64,000 bases of DNA from Kiritimatiellia bacterium (lineage in GTDB: Bacteria; Verrucomicrobiota; Kiritimatiellia; UBA8416; YA12-FULL-48-11). The stretch spans positions 661,205 through 725,204 of the forward strand of contig JAQUPZ010000001.1 in NCBI GenBank assembly GCA_028716365.1, in the 5' to 3' direction. Positions 44,362 through 54,317 of this stretch are shown here, piece after piece. A model generated the notes under the pieces. The model ran no database searches, had not been told where the DNA came from, and was given only the letters and a program-made list of their open reading frames with translations. Each line of letters opens with the position of its first letter. The stretch's first letter is position 1. The translations under genes were made by a program, and so were the position numbers.

Positions 44362-45330
44362 ATGAGATGGATTATTGTTGTCATTATGCTGGTATTTATA
44401 TGTCCTGTCCGGGCACAGGAATTTTCTTTTCTTGGTGGTACGCTACGCGATACTGAAACGCATGAGAGTTCGTACTCATGGCAATATGAATATATGCAGG
44501 GATTGGGAGAACCTCTTGCTTTCAGCCTTTCATATTTGAACGAAGGGCATTTACCTGATCACCATCGGGACGGCCATACCGGCCAATTATGGGCTCGTGT
44601 CAACATGCTTGACAGGAGACTCTCCCTGGCTGTTGGAGTAGGGCCCTATTATTATTCCGATACCACACGGATATCTTCCGAAGACCCCTATATTAATGAT
44701 CATGGATGGGGAATAATGGCCAGCCTTGCAGCGACCTGGTATACGGAAAACCGCTGGCTTTTCCGGTTGCGTGCCAATGGTATTGAAACCGACGGAATGG
44801 AAACCCTGTCGGTCCTCCTGGGGATTGGATACCAGCTTGAATCCCCGCCTTCACCGGGACCGCTCGTAAGTTCACAATCACAGGACAAGAATACAACTCA
44901 CAACGAAATAACGATATTCAGCGGCGTGACGATCGTTAATAGTTTCAGTTCCGAACCTTCGACGGCAGTAAGTATCGAATACCGGAGAAGTCTCTGGCGA
45001 TACCTGGACTGGACCATTGCATGGATCGATGAAGGTGATAACGACATGATCGATCGTAATGGATTTGCTTCTCAGCTCTGGCTGGGAAAGAGATTTTGCA
45101 GTGATCACTTAACTCTTGGTTTCGGCGGTGGTGTGTATGGTGCGTCTGATAATTATTCTGATGAGCACAATGAACAAGATAATGACAACACTTTATCAGG
45201 AATTATAACATTAACAGGCAGTTACCGGTTCCATCCAAACTGGGGCATTCGTGCGTCCTGGAACCGTATTCTCACGGACTATGACCGGGACACCGACGTG
45301 ATCCTTTGCGGTATCAGTTACCTCTTCTGA
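44362..45330 (+). CDS. Exported beta-barrel-like hypothetical protein
   Basis: A 322-residue protein with a signal peptide (MRWIIVVIMLVFICPVRAQ) and alternating strands throughout (EYMQGLGEPLAFSLSYLNEG, RRLSLAVGVGPYYYSDT, LTLGFGGGVYGASDN). It contains two similar halves (about 20-165 and 180-322), each opening with a strand like FSFLGGTLRDTE or ITIFSGVTIVNS. The C-terminus ends in VILCGISYLF, as in outer-membrane barrels. No family is recognised. Its position after the receptor suggests a surface role linked to the same substrate. It is convergent with the hydrolase gene at 45358, 27 nt apart. Confidence 0.72.
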   Translation: MRWIIVVIMLVFICPVRAQEFSFLGGTLRDTETHESSYSWQYEYMQGLGEPLAFSLSYLNEGHLPDHHRDGHTGQLWARVNMLDRRLSLAVGVGPYYYSDTTRISSEDPYINDHGWGIMASLAATWYTENRWLFRLRANGIETDGMETLSVLLGIGYQLESPPSPGPLVSSQSQDKNTTHNEITIFSGVTIVNSFSSEPSTAVSIEYRRSLWRYLDWTIAWIDEGDNDMIDRNGFASQLWLGKRFCSDHLTLGFGGGVYGASDNYSDEHNEQDNDNTLSGIITLTGSYRFHPNWGIRASWNRILTDYDRDTDVILCGISYLF

Positions 45331-45357
45331 TGTCGGTCAGACCATTTGTATTTCTTC

Positions 45358-47949
45358 CTATTGATAAATCACCAGCTTTGCTGACTTTGGCGCAAACGGA
45401 ACGATGCGTATTGTGTTTGTTCCAATTTTCAAATGTTTTGTTATATCCAGCCGGAATGGTTTATCAATGAACCCGCCGGTATAGATTCCATTAACAGTAA
45501 TATTAGCCGCGGCTTCAGGTGCAAGTTCATCCAGCTCGATGCAGATCCTGGACTTTTTCAGATCTATTGAATTTGGCACTTCACATGTTCCGTTGAAAAT
45601 ATCTGCTTTTACCGGGCTCAGTGTCAGTTTCTTTGTGGCGGTCTGAGGGACCTGCGGTTCGGCGTCCACAGTTGCTGTATTACGGATAACGGAAATCTCC
45701 TTTAAAGGTTTTACCGTTGGTCCAAGCCGTTCCGGCAGTTCGCGCTTCCTGGCTTGAAATACAATAAGTACACTTTCATCCGGTTCGAGAGTTAATTCAA
45801 AATCAACACTATTGCCATTTCGCTGGTATGGTACAGAATTGATTTCGTTGCGCATGGAATCCCATATTTCCGGTATTCCTTCGACGATAGTGCGGAATTT
45901 AAAATTGCGTGCAGTACCTTCGTGGTTCTGGTTACAGACGAGGAATATATCCTGTCCGTTTTTGACGCGGTGGAGAACATGGAGCCAGTTGCCTGTGTCA
46001 CCCTCAAGAACCTTTAGAACGGGTGGTATTCCTGCTTCTTTCTCCAGTACCTGCGAGATATCTTCCGCTGTTGGTTTTTCACTCAGAAAGTAGGAACGTC
46101 CACCCTTACTGTTTTTCCGGCAGGCTGTAAGACCAGGTGCTGCAGGATCATTCCAGATGTCACAACACAGCGCGGTAATATCTGCTGAAGTTTTGCCGAT
46201 CGTTGCCGATTTCGAGGGTAGGAAACCATAACCAATCACAATCCCGCCTTTATCAAAGAATTTTTTCGTCTTTTCAAATGTTGCGTAGGGTGCCACTTCT
46301 GCCGGTGGAACAATCAAGACCTTGTAACGCTCCGAGTAGAGCTTGATTTCATTTCCTGACAACCTGGCATCATTCTCAAATACTTCGAACGGCAGCCAGT
46401 CACAGTCGTAGAGAGAATCCTGGATTGCTGATGTAATGTCCTCAGGAGTGATTGATTTACCGACGTGTTTGGTGTTGCCTCCGAAAAGGACTGCAATTGG
46501 ACAGATATGCCTGCCGCCGGTCAGCATCAGGGCGAGTCTGCTGGTGTAGTCCGCATAAACCCTGTAAAGCGGGTAACGCGGTTCAAATCCACTGTTGTAG
46601 AAATAAGGGGGACAATCGGTATCGTAAGGAGAGCGCGGATTAAAAGAATGGGGGATCATGAAATTTACTCCGCGTACCTGCATTTGGTCGGTAAGCCACT
46701 TCATCTGGGGATAGGTGATCTTCTGTCCGTATGCTCCGAACATCTCGCACATGGTTACATCATCAGATTTGTTATAAACATGGGTAATTGAACTGCCCAA
46801 CTTGGGTGTTTGGTAAATGTCGTGCGGACGTTGGCCGGGGTACATCTGCTGGCACACGAGGTCAATTCCGCCCATGTCGCTGTATTTCTGCAGGCGCATC
46901 ATGTCACCTGCGCAATAGTTACGATTAACATAAAGAGCGCCATGTTCCATGAAATGACCCATTGATATCACGTTGTGTTTGCGGCACCATTCCGACGTGC
47001 GGCCATACATTTCGCGACCCCAGGTTTCTGCGAATGCATCGAGATACTGGTAACGGGCTGCAGTCTGTTCTTCGCCGGCCAGTTCAAATTTGTAGGCAAC
47101 ATAGGCTTTTTTCCAGTCCACGTTCCATTTTTTAAGGGTAGAGTTGAGTTCTGTACCCCAATCACCGAGAGTCTCCGGTTCGTCGTAGAAAAATCCTGGA
47201 ATGGTTTTGCCAAAGTCCTTCTTAAACCTGTCGTAGTGCGGCTGGTAAACTGTTTTTATGAACCAGTCAACACAGTCACGGCTGGCGCCATCAACACTGA
47301 GTTGTTTGCCGCGGTGTTGGCTCAATCCCGGTCCTTGGACATGGGTGAACTTCATTACTTTCCACCTGCCGGCCGGGACCTTCCAGGATACTTTACCGTT
47401 TTTGATTTTGTTCTTCAGGTCAATGAGCGTATTGCCGTCGATTCTTCCATCGGTATTCAATTTGCCTGCCAGCGTGGCTATGTATCGTTCGCCGGAATGG
47501 TCATTGGCTTCGAATAAACGGAGACCTTCGATTTCAACGGCCTCGGCTGAGAGACGTTTGGCAGCATAACGTGATGGAACATTTCCTCCAATTCCCTGGC
47601 TCGGCCACCATTTTTCGTCGAAGATCCACATTTTCAAGTCATGTTTCTTTGCCGCTTCGAGGCATATTGCGAGGTCGCGGTACCAGCCTTCACCGAGCCA
47701 GTCTTTGTGCGGACGTGATTCGGCGGTAAAACTGCCGTTACCGCTCTCGGTGACTTTTTCAAGATACATTTCGAGCCGTTCCTTGCTTTCATCACCGTGC
47801 AGCCAGAAGAGCGGACCGGTCAGTCGTTTTGCTTCCATGGGAAGGTTCCTGAACTGATCTTCAAGTTTATCGATATTGCCGGCCGAGACGGAAAAGCCGG
47901 TAACGCTGAGAAAAACACATAACATGACAGGTAATATTATATATTTCAT
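45358..47949 (-). CDS. Secreted glycoside hydrolase, GH106-like
   Basis: An 863-residue exported enzyme: signal peptide MKYIILPVMLCVFLSVTGFSVSA, then a large catalytic barrel with GPLFWLHGDESKERL, KMWIFDEKWWPSQG, IPGFFYDEPETLGDW and DVTMCEMFGAYGQ, and a C-terminal beta-sandwich (NGIYTGGFIDKPFRLDITKHL). The layout resembles GH106-type alpha-L-rhamnosidases and their unclassified relatives, but the match is more remote than for the neighbour at 51585-54299. It probably removes a terminal sugar from a complex glycan. It is 24 nt from the URO-D-family gene upstream, so both are driven from the AraC divergent region. Confidence 0.8.
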   Translation of the reverse strand: MKYIILPVMLCVFLSVTGFSVSAGNIDKLEDQFRNLPMEAKRLTGPLFWLHGDESKERLEMYLEKVTESGNGSFTAESRPHKDWLGEGWYRDLAICLEAAKKHDLKMWIFDEKWWPSQGIGGNVPSRYAAKRLSAEAVEIEGLRLFEANDHSGERYIATLAGKLNTDGRIDGNTLIDLKNKIKNGKVSWKVPAGRWKVMKFTHVQGPGLSQHRGKQLSVDGASRDCVDWFIKTVYQPHYDRFKKDFGKTIPGFFYDEPETLGDWGTELNSTLKKWNVDWKKAYVAYKFELAGEEQTAARYQYLDAFAETWGREMYGRTSEWCRKHNVISMGHFMEHGALYVNRNYCAGDMMRLQKYSDMGGIDLVCQQMYPGQRPHDIYQTPKLGSSITHVYNKSDDVTMCEMFGAYGQKITYPQMKWLTDQMQVRGVNFMIPHSFNPRSPYDTDCPPYFYNSGFEPRYPLYRVYADYTSRLALMLTGGRHICPIAVLFGGNTKHVGKSITPEDITSAIQDSLYDCDWLPFEVFENDARLSGNEIKLYSERYKVLIVPPAEVAPYATFEKTKKFFDKGGIVIGYGFLPSKSATIGKTSADITALCCDIWNDPAAPGLTACRKNSKGGRSYFLSEKPTAEDISQVLEKEAGIPPVLKVLEGDTGNWLHVLHRVKNGQDIFLVCNQNHEGTARNFKFRTIVEGIPEIWDSMRNEINSVPYQRNGNSVDFELTLEPDESVLIVFQARKRELPERLGPTVKPLKEISVIRNTATVDAEPQVPQTATKKLTLSPVKADIFNGTCEVPNSIDLKKSRICIELDELAPEAAANITVNGIYTGGFIDKPFRLDITKHLKIGTNTIRIVPFAPKSAKLVIYQ

Positions 47950-47973
47950 TTTTTACCCTTTCCCTGGTTTATT

Positions 47974-49143
47974 TTAACTGTAGAAACCGAATTCGTATGC
48001 AGCGTCATATAACGCTACAATGTTCTGTGCCGGGACACCGGCCTGGATGTTGTGGACATTATTGAAAACATACCCGCCACCTGGTTTGAATGCTTCGATG
48101 TTTTTACGGACATCTTCCCTGACTTTTTCCGGTGCTGCAAATGGCAGAATATGCTGTGAATCGCATGCACCGCCCCAGAAGACAAGTTTGTCGCCGAAAT
48201 CTTTTTTCAATCGTGCCGGATCCATATTATCAGCACTGATCTGAACTGGATTGACTATATCCACTCCATTGTCTTTCAACTCAGGCAGTAGCGATGTGCA
48301 TGATCCACACGTGTGATACCATATTTTAGCTTTGGTCAGTGACTTGATATACTGGACCAGTTTCTTATGACGGGGTTTGACGACTTTACGGTAGAAATCA
48401 CCGGAAAACAGGGGCCCATTCTGGCCAGCGAGGTCATCACCAATCATAATTACGTCTGCCAGATCGCCGATCTCTGCCATGAAACATTTATAATAGCCCA
48501 TCCAATATTTCAGTGTCCGGTCAAGCAGGGCTTCGCAGAATTCAGGTTGTTCTATTGTATCGACGAACCATTGTTCCAGACCGCGCATATACCAGCAGAT
48601 TTCATAAACGACGCCGCCAATACCGGTACTTATGGCGTAAGGTGTTTCTTTGCGGAGTTTCAGGGCCTGATCGCGAAGACCGGTGAAGCGTGTCGGATCA
48701 TCTCCTTTTGGGAATGGATAGTTCTGTATGTCTTTAATTGTTGCTTCTGCGAGCGGGTGGTGTGTGATGTCCATAAATAGCTGTTGATCGTCGGGCATTG
48801 ACCAGACTACTCCGAACTCATCCCTGAGATCGTGCCACAACCTGCCGTTCCGCATGTTCTTTTCGATGCCGCCCTTGAAGTTGTCCGGTCCGTGCACTAC
48901 TACATAACGGAAATCAACGTGAAAACGCTTTAAGACTTCTTCGCATGGTTTGGCAAGTTGTTGTACCGGGTCGAGAATGGTCAGCTCATCATGGATACCG
49001 AGATACTTGATTAAATCCATGTAAGCCAGCTTATGGATACCGGTCTGGAATCCGCCCAGATCGATAGGGATGCGGTCCGGAATTTGGTGGTTAAGCGCTT
49101 TTAGAACACGTTCCCGGGATGTCATTGTTTCTTTATGTTTCAT
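47974..49143 (-). CDS. Uroporphyrinogen-decarboxylase-family protein (MtaA/CmuA-like)
   Basis: A 389-residue protein of the URO-D superfamily: MTSRERVLKALNHQIPDRIPIDLGG at the start, then IMIGDDLAGQNGPLFSGDFY, and WYHTCGSCTSLLPEL with the His-x-Cys-Gly zinc motif of corrinoid methyltransferases. It lacks the arginine cluster expected of real heme-pathway HemE. Members of this group in PVC genomes often sit beside sugar-degradation genes, and their role there is unknown; methyl transfer or demethylation of a sugar is one possibility (inference). It is divergent from the AraC regulator across a 92-nt gap and leads the operon with the GH106-like gene. Confidence 0.88.
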   Translation of the reverse strand: MKHKETMTSRERVLKALNHQIPDRIPIDLGGFQTGIHKLAYMDLIKYLGIHDELTILDPVQQLAKPCEEVLKRFHVDFRYVVVHGPDNFKGGIEKNMRNGRLWHDLRDEFGVVWSMPDDQQLFMDITHHPLAEATIKDIQNYPFPKGDDPTRFTGLRDQALKLRKETPYAISTGIGGVVYEICWYMRGLEQWFVDTIEQPEFCEALLDRTLKYWMGYYKCFMAEIGDLADVIMIGDDLAGQNGPLFSGDFYRKVVKPRHKKLVQYIKSLTKAKIWYHTCGSCTSLLPELKDNGVDIVNPVQISADNMDPARLKKDFGDKLVFWGGACDSQHILPFAAPEKVREDVRKNIEAFKPGGGYVFNNVHNIQAGVPAQNIVALYDAAYEFGFYS

Positions 49144-49235
49144 GACAGGATGTCCTTTATGTCACTATTAAATATGAATCAGACTGCAATGACAATGGAC
49201 AGAATGACAAAAATATAGTACTTTATGACACCAGA
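49144..49235. promoter_or_regulatory. Divergent promoter region with repeated ATGACA motifs
   Basis: The 92-nt gap between the URO-D-family gene and the AraC gene holds direct repeats of ATGACA at 49189, 49204 and 49225, and an inverted TGTCA at 49160. The spacing of 15 and 21 nt suits a factor binding the same DNA face over one to two turns. They are candidate operator half-sites for the adjacent AraC-type regulator. Confidence 0.4.
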
Positions 49236-50123
49236 ATGAAGAAAGGCCTGACCTACTTTTATCGATATCTTCCGGTAAGTAGAAAAGACAGAGATCATTC
49301 TCTTTATGTTGTTGCCGGTGGTTATACGCTGATTCCACCGGAGATGCCGTATCCCCCTGTAAAACATCCTTTGGACCATCAGATGTCATGGGATTGCGGC
49401 AGGACACTGTCCGAATACCAGATTGTTTATATCACGCGCGGGTCTGGTGAATTTGAATCAGCAGACCATGACCTGAAGCAGATTACGGCTGGTAATATAT
49501 TTATCCTTTTTCCCGGTATCTGGCATCGTTACAAACCCGATCGCACGAGCGGATGGGATGAGTATTGGGTTGCATTTCAAGGGAATGGAATAGCAAAATT
49601 ACTAACCGAATATGGTTTTTCCGTGAAAGAACCGGTGATGGATGTTGGTGTCCTGGAATTTGTTCTTCATGAGTTCAGGCAGATTACGGAAGAACTGAAC
49701 GGTGAAAAAGTGGGATATCAGCGGGTCATTGCCGCACGAACCGTGCAGATCATGGCCAATACTCATGCTGCGATAAGGCGTAAAGAATTTGAGGGAACTG
49801 ACATCCAGCGTATAATTGAGAAAGCAAAAAGTCTTCTGTCTGAACAGATCCAGTTGAGTGTGAACGTAGAACAACTGGCATCGAGTTTGCACGTTGGTTA
49901 CTCGTGGTTTCGCCGTATGTTCAGACAGTATGTCGGAATGCCGCCGGCGCAATATCAACTTCAATTGAGATTGAACAGGGCCTGCGAACTGCTTCGTAAT
50001 TCCCTGTTACCTGTCGGGGTTATTGCCGAACAGACTGGTTTCCTGTCTTCTTATTATTTTGCGCGGGTTTTCAGGAAGAAGTTCGGCAGATCTCCCACTG
50101 CTTTCAGAAAGAAAGCCGGATGA
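49236..50123 (+). CDS. AraC-family transcriptional regulator
   Basis: A 295-residue regulator. The N-terminal half is an AraC-type cupin sensor (YQIVYITRGSGEFES, GNIFILFPGIWHRYKPD). The C-terminal 100 residues are the double helix-turn-helix DNA-binding domain (NVEQLASSLHVGYSWFRRMFRQYVG, then IAEQTGFLSSYYFARVFRKKFGRSPTAFRKK). Sugar-binding regulators of this layout usually activate neighbouring catabolic genes. It lies between the minus-strand URO-D/GH106-like operon and the plus-strand oxidoreductase gene and could control both. The start at 49236 has no clear Shine-Dalgarno but fits the length of related proteins. Confidence 0.94.
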   Translation: MKKGLTYFYRYLPVSRKDRDHSLYVVAGGYTLIPPEMPYPPVKHPLDHQMSWDCGRTLSEYQIVYITRGSGEFESADHDLKQITAGNIFILFPGIWHRYKPDRTSGWDEYWVAFQGNGIAKLLTEYGFSVKEPVMDVGVLEFVLHEFRQITEELNGEKVGYQRVIAARTVQIMANTHAAIRRKEFEGTDIQRIIEKAKSLLSEQIQLSVNVEQLASSLHVGYSWFRRMFRQYVGMPPAQYQLQLRLNRACELLRNSLLPVGVIAEQTGFLSSYYFARVFRKKFGRSPTAFRKKAG

Positions 50124-50194
50124 TTTTCCGACACAAAAGGCTCAGAGTAACAATGAAACAACAAACTGTAAGTATCAACATTCAGGAGGATCAT

Positions 50195-51535
50195 ATGAAT
50201 ATGAATCGTCGCACTTTCTTACAAACCGCTGCCGGTTTGACGCTGGCGACGCCGATCATCTTTGCCCAATCATCAGCGAAAAAGTACCGTGTTGCGCTGA
50301 TCGGCTGTGGCTGGTACGGGACCAGCGACCTGTTACGGCTGATCCAGGTTGCACCGGTCGAAGTAGTCGGCCTTTGTGACCCTGACAAGAAGCTTCTCGC
50401 GACAACTTCGGAATTAGTCTGTCAGCGGCAAAAGCTGTCAAAAGTTCCGCTTACCTACAACGATTACCGGGAGTTGCTTGACAAGAAGAACTTCGACTTG
50501 GTGCTTATCGGGACGCCCGATCACTGGCACGCGTTACAGATGATCGCCGCAGTCGATGCAGGCGCGGATGTCTATGTACAGAAACCGATCAGTGTGGATG
50601 TTATCGAAGGTGAAGCAATGGTTGCCGCAGCACGCAAGCGCGGACGCGTGGTACAGGTTGGCACGCAGCGCAAGAGCACGCCGCATCTCATTGAAGTGAA
50701 ACAGAAGGTGATCGAGGCCGGTCTGCTTGGAAAGATCGCCCAGGTGGACATGTGCTGTTATTACCACATGCGCGCCAACGGTAATCCACCCGTGGAACCG
50801 GTACCGAATTTCTTTGATTACGAGATGTGGACCGGACCGGCGCCGTTGCGACCGTTTGACGGCTTGCCGCACAAGCGTTGGTGGCGGACCTTCATGGAAT
50901 ATGGTAATGGCATTGTCGGCGATATGTGTGTCCACATGTTCGATACTGCGCGCTGGATGCTCGGTCTCGGCTGGCCCAGGCGCATTACTTCGTCGGGCGG
51001 AATCTTTGTGCAGAAAGAAGGCAAATCGAACATCACTGATACGCAGACGGCTGTATTCGATTATGATGACCTTTTAGTGACGTGGCAGCACCGCACTTGG
51101 GGTGCGCCGAGCGATCCTGACTATCCATGGGCACTTTTCATCCACGGAGAAAAAGGCGTGCTCAAGGCCAGTACCATGCGTGCCGATTTCATCCCGTATG
51201 ACAAAAAAGCCAGCCCGGTTCATTTCGATTGCTTTTACGAGCGCGAGAAATATCCGGAAGACGTAACCGAGAAAGGCATCGAGCTGAACGCTGCGCCTGC
51301 CACGCGCCGGCACATGCTCGATTTCCTCGCCGCTGTTGAAAAACGCAGTCGTCCCGTCGCGGACATCGAGGAAGGCCACATCTCAACCGCCAGTTGCATC
51401 CTTGCCAACGTTGCCATGCAACTCGGTCGGCCGCTCGCCTATGATCCGAAGAAGCGTGAAGTCACCGGTGATACGGAGGCCACCAGACTCTTGCGCCGCC
51501 AATACCGTACGCCGTGGAAACATCCGGAAGTATAA
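50195..51535 (+). CDS. Gfo/Idh/MocA family oxidoreductase with Tat signal
   Basis: A 446-residue NAD(P)-dependent oxidoreductase exported by the Tat pathway: MNMNRRTFLQTAAGL at the start, Rossmann motif GCGWYG, then LIGTPDHWHALQM and the family lysine in QKPIS (the EKP position reads QKP). The C-terminus RRQYRTPWKHPEV is typical of this branch. The start at 50195 is set by AGGAGG 6 nt upstream; an upstream frame from 50120 overlaps the AraC gene end. The substrate is probably the sugar released by the neighbouring hydrolases, oxidised or dehydrated in the periplasm (inference). Confidence 0.93.
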   Translation: MNMNRRTFLQTAAGLTLATPIIFAQSSAKKYRVALIGCGWYGTSDLLRLIQVAPVEVVGLCDPDKKLLATTSELVCQRQKLSKVPLTYNDYRELLDKKNFDLVLIGTPDHWHALQMIAAVDAGADVYVQKPISVDVIEGEAMVAAARKRGRVVQVGTQRKSTPHLIEVKQKVIEAGLLGKIAQVDMCCYYHMRANGNPPVEPVPNFFDYEMWTGPAPLRPFDGLPHKRWWRTFMEYGNGIVGDMCVHMFDTARWMLGLGWPRRITSSGGIFVQKEGKSNITDTQTAVFDYDDLLVTWQHRTWGAPSDPDYPWALFIHGEKGVLKASTMRADFIPYDKKASPVHFDCFYEREKYPEDVTEKGIELNAAPATRRHMLDFLAAVEKRSRPVADIEEGHISTASCILANVAMQLGRPLAYDPKKREVTGDTEATRLLRRQYRTPWKHPEV

Positions 51536-51584
51536 AAGAATGTTTTTTTACCAGGCACACAAGGCTTATCCGGATTTCTGTCTG

Positions 51585-54299
51585 TCATGGTTGCAGAATA
51601 GATACCGGTGTTATTGTAACCGGTCCAAGCAGGCCAGAATCCAGTATTGGCCACTTGGAAGCATCGAACGGTTTGTAAGTGATGCTGACGAAATTAATGT
51701 CGTTGAAGTTTCTCCACTTGATGCCCTTGGTATCTAGGTCACGGATTCTGTTGGCAGAAAGGTTTGTTACCTCAACTTCAAGTTCGTTTTCTTTTGGCTT
51801 CAACTGGTCAATGACCACACGAAAAGGAGACATTATAAGTGTGCCAAGGTCTTTTCCATTCAGGCGGACTCTTGCGCTTTCACAGACTTTGCCAAGGTTG
51901 AGAGTCCATTTATCCGCAGACTGTGGCGGTACATCGAACTTGATTGAATATAGACCGGTCCCTGCAAATCGTTTTGAGTCATCATCTCCAAGTGTTGTCC
52001 ATGAGCCGAGCTTTACAGTTTCCAATGGTTTTGGAAGCGAAGGTCCGCCCTGGATGAATTTAACATGCCACTGGCCGGTTATTTCACAAGGATCGCCGGT
52101 CTGCCGGCAATATTGCCAGGCTGGTTCGTCAACCTTTTTATCCGTGAATGTTCGAAGGATAACAGATTCTCCGGACTGCAACTGCAGGTATACCTGCGTA
52201 CGGCCATCAACGTCCTTCTTGATTGCGCCTTTTCCGGTTTTGTTTTTCAAGGCATCCATCAAGATCACGGATTCAGCTTTCCTTGCCAGTGTTATCCAGC
52301 CGTTGAGAGGTTGTTGACCGCTATTGGAGATAAAATAGTGATAACCGGATTCGAATGACCGGCGAATGAAGATTATACCGGGATGATCAACTATCGGTTC
52401 GCGTTTGATTCCGAGTGCAGTTAATGCAGGTTCAAGTTCCCCGACAAGAATTTTCCCTTTTCCGTATTTTGCCTCCTTGATTTTTCCATTATCGGTCAAT
52501 TTAATAACAGATATCAGTTTCTTCATGGCAGTCCGGCGTTTTTCCAGGTCAGCAAAACCCGGGACATCTGCCGGCAAATGATCCTGGAAGATGATTGTTC
52601 CGCCACGTTTTGCAAGTGTAAGCAGGTTTTCAAGAGTTGTAACGGGCATATGATCGCAGGTCGGTACGACCACGGCCTGATAGGTTCCACCGGTTGTTTT
52701 GACAAGCTTGTTGATCGTTTTTGAATTGGCAAGTTGGCTGTCGGAACAGTAATCAAAAGTGAATCCGCGATTCCATAAATTGCTGGCTGCAGGACCGATT
52801 GATTGTTTCAAAAACCATTCGCCTCCGTGGATTGAGATATTTAGCTGCAGGCCTTTGGTGTCGTGCCAGTAATCATAAATCGGCCAGTACATTAGTATAT
52901 CGTTGTCCGGCTGTCCTGATTGAAGTACTGACTGGCACCGGGCTATGTATGCATTAAGTGCTGGAACATCGCGCCAGAAGGAATTACGCGGGTTCATTTC
53001 GGTCGAAGCATAAAAAAGCCAGCCGGGCCAGCCCGCTTCGTCAGGCGAATAACATGTCCCGTGATAAAATACGTGGTTGATTCCGCTGACGAACATATCA
53101 TCCATCAGGGATTTCAGGTCAGCCAGCGTTTCTGTAAAGTGCTCTTTTAACCATGTTCCGGTTTCTGCTGAAACGAGTTTGTGCCCTGCAACATGAGCTG
53201 CAGAGGATGCAAATTTCGAAATCAGCGGCCGGCGGTCTGTGTGAAACATTTCCGTTTCCGGTAGATCGGCAGCAGCGTAGAGATCAAGAATGTTGCCGGT
53301 AGAACCGTGTGCCTGGTTACGTGTTATAAAGCCGTACTTGTGTGACCATTTGGTCCAAACAGGAATAAAGTTCTCACACAGCATGTCCGATATGGTCTCA
53401 CGATAATCCGATTTGACCCGTGCAGTGCGGTCATTGTCTCCTGGTCCAAACAAAACAGGAAGTTCCGGTTGCAGTTTATAACCTCTCCGCTTCTCAAACT
53501 GTCGTAAGAAATCAGGCGACCAGTTGGCCCCATAATATTCAAATGAATCATGATACATGGCTCTCGGCCTTGGTCCCTCACTCTTGTCAAAGGCATCGCT
53601 GAAACGTTTCAGATAGTTTCGAATTGCACTGAGATAGAAAGGGTTGAGCATATAACCTTCACCACCGGGAGCCGCCCTTTTAACCTTCATAGAGAGGCGT
53701 TGGGATATTGAATATATTTTCCATGGACCGTTTTCCGCGGTCCAGTCGACAGTTCCGTCTTCCTTGATACGGTTTGTAAGTTCAAGCATTTTACCTTCAT
53801 CTGAGAACGCCACGAGTGCCTGTATTGATTTCGGGTCAAACTTTTCAGTGAGTCTGCCGCTAGTCGTCACAGTATTGGTTTTAACAACGACACCTGCACA
53901 AGCATCGTTGGTTGAAATGTTTGGTCCGCCAAAGCACCAGCCGGTGCCTGTGGTCATGTCAATATCCAGTCCAAGCCGCCGGGCCTCGGTTACAGTGTGG
54001 TGAAGCATCTGCATCCATTTTGGGCTGAGGTATTCGATATACCTGTCTTCGTAGCCTTTGGCCCCATATATAGGAATGATATGAACGCCTCCCATTCCTG
54101 CCTCCTGGTAACGGGCGAGTTCTTTTGAGAGGTTTACTTCGTCAACTGCACTGCCAAGCCACCACCAGTATGCCCAGGGTTTGCATTCTTTCGTTATTGC
54201 CGGCCATACAGAATCACCTGTTTGTTCCTGGCAATAACTTGTGAATGGTACAAATACGCTGGCAATCAAAATGGTAAAAACGGACAAGATTTTTTTCAT
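51585..54299 (-). CDS. GH106-type alpha-L-rhamnosidase-like secreted hydrolase
   Basis: A 904-residue exported enzyme with signal peptide (ending TSYCQEQ). The GH106 opening is clear: KPWAYWWWLGSAVDEVNLSKEL, GMGGVHIIPIYG, EARRLGLDIDMTTGTGWCFGGP. Later motifs are AETGTWLKEHFTETLADLKSLMDD and GINHVFYHGTCYSPDEAG. A C-terminal beta-sandwich (DKWTLNLGKVCESARVRLNGKDLG, then FRVVIDQL) closes the protein. It should cut terminal alpha-L-rhamnose or a related deoxy sugar from plant or algal polysaccharide. It is minus-strand, separated by 49 nt from the convergent oxidoreductase and 18 nt from the propeller hydrolase gene upstream. Confidence 0.9.
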   Translation of the reverse strand: MKKILSVFTILIASVFVPFTSYCQEQTGDSVWPAITKECKPWAYWWWLGSAVDEVNLSKELARYQEAGMGGVHIIPIYGAKGYEDRYIEYLSPKWMQMLHHTVTEARRLGLDIDMTTGTGWCFGGPNISTNDACAGVVVKTNTVTTSGRLTEKFDPKSIQALVAFSDEGKMLELTNRIKEDGTVDWTAENGPWKIYSISQRLSMKVKRAAPGGEGYMLNPFYLSAIRNYLKRFSDAFDKSEGPRPRAMYHDSFEYYGANWSPDFLRQFEKRRGYKLQPELPVLFGPGDNDRTARVKSDYRETISDMLCENFIPVWTKWSHKYGFITRNQAHGSTGNILDLYAAADLPETEMFHTDRRPLISKFASSAAHVAGHKLVSAETGTWLKEHFTETLADLKSLMDDMFVSGINHVFYHGTCYSPDEAGWPGWLFYASTEMNPRNSFWRDVPALNAYIARCQSVLQSGQPDNDILMYWPIYDYWHDTKGLQLNISIHGGEWFLKQSIGPAASNLWNRGFTFDYCSDSQLANSKTINKLVKTTGGTYQAVVVPTCDHMPVTTLENLLTLAKRGGTIIFQDHLPADVPGFADLEKRRTAMKKLISVIKLTDNGKIKEAKYGKGKILVGELEPALTALGIKREPIVDHPGIIFIRRSFESGYHYFISNSGQQPLNGWITLARKAESVILMDALKNKTGKGAIKKDVDGRTQVYLQLQSGESVILRTFTDKKVDEPAWQYCRQTGDPCEITGQWHVKFIQGGPSLPKPLETVKLGSWTTLGDDDSKRFAGTGLYSIKFDVPPQSADKWTLNLGKVCESARVRLNGKDLGTLIMSPFRVVIDQLKPKENELEVEVTNLSANRIRDLDTKGIKWRNFNDINFVSITYKPFDASKWPILDSGLLGPVTITPVSILQP

Positions 54300-54317
54300 A
54301 AGTGTTACCTGATTATA

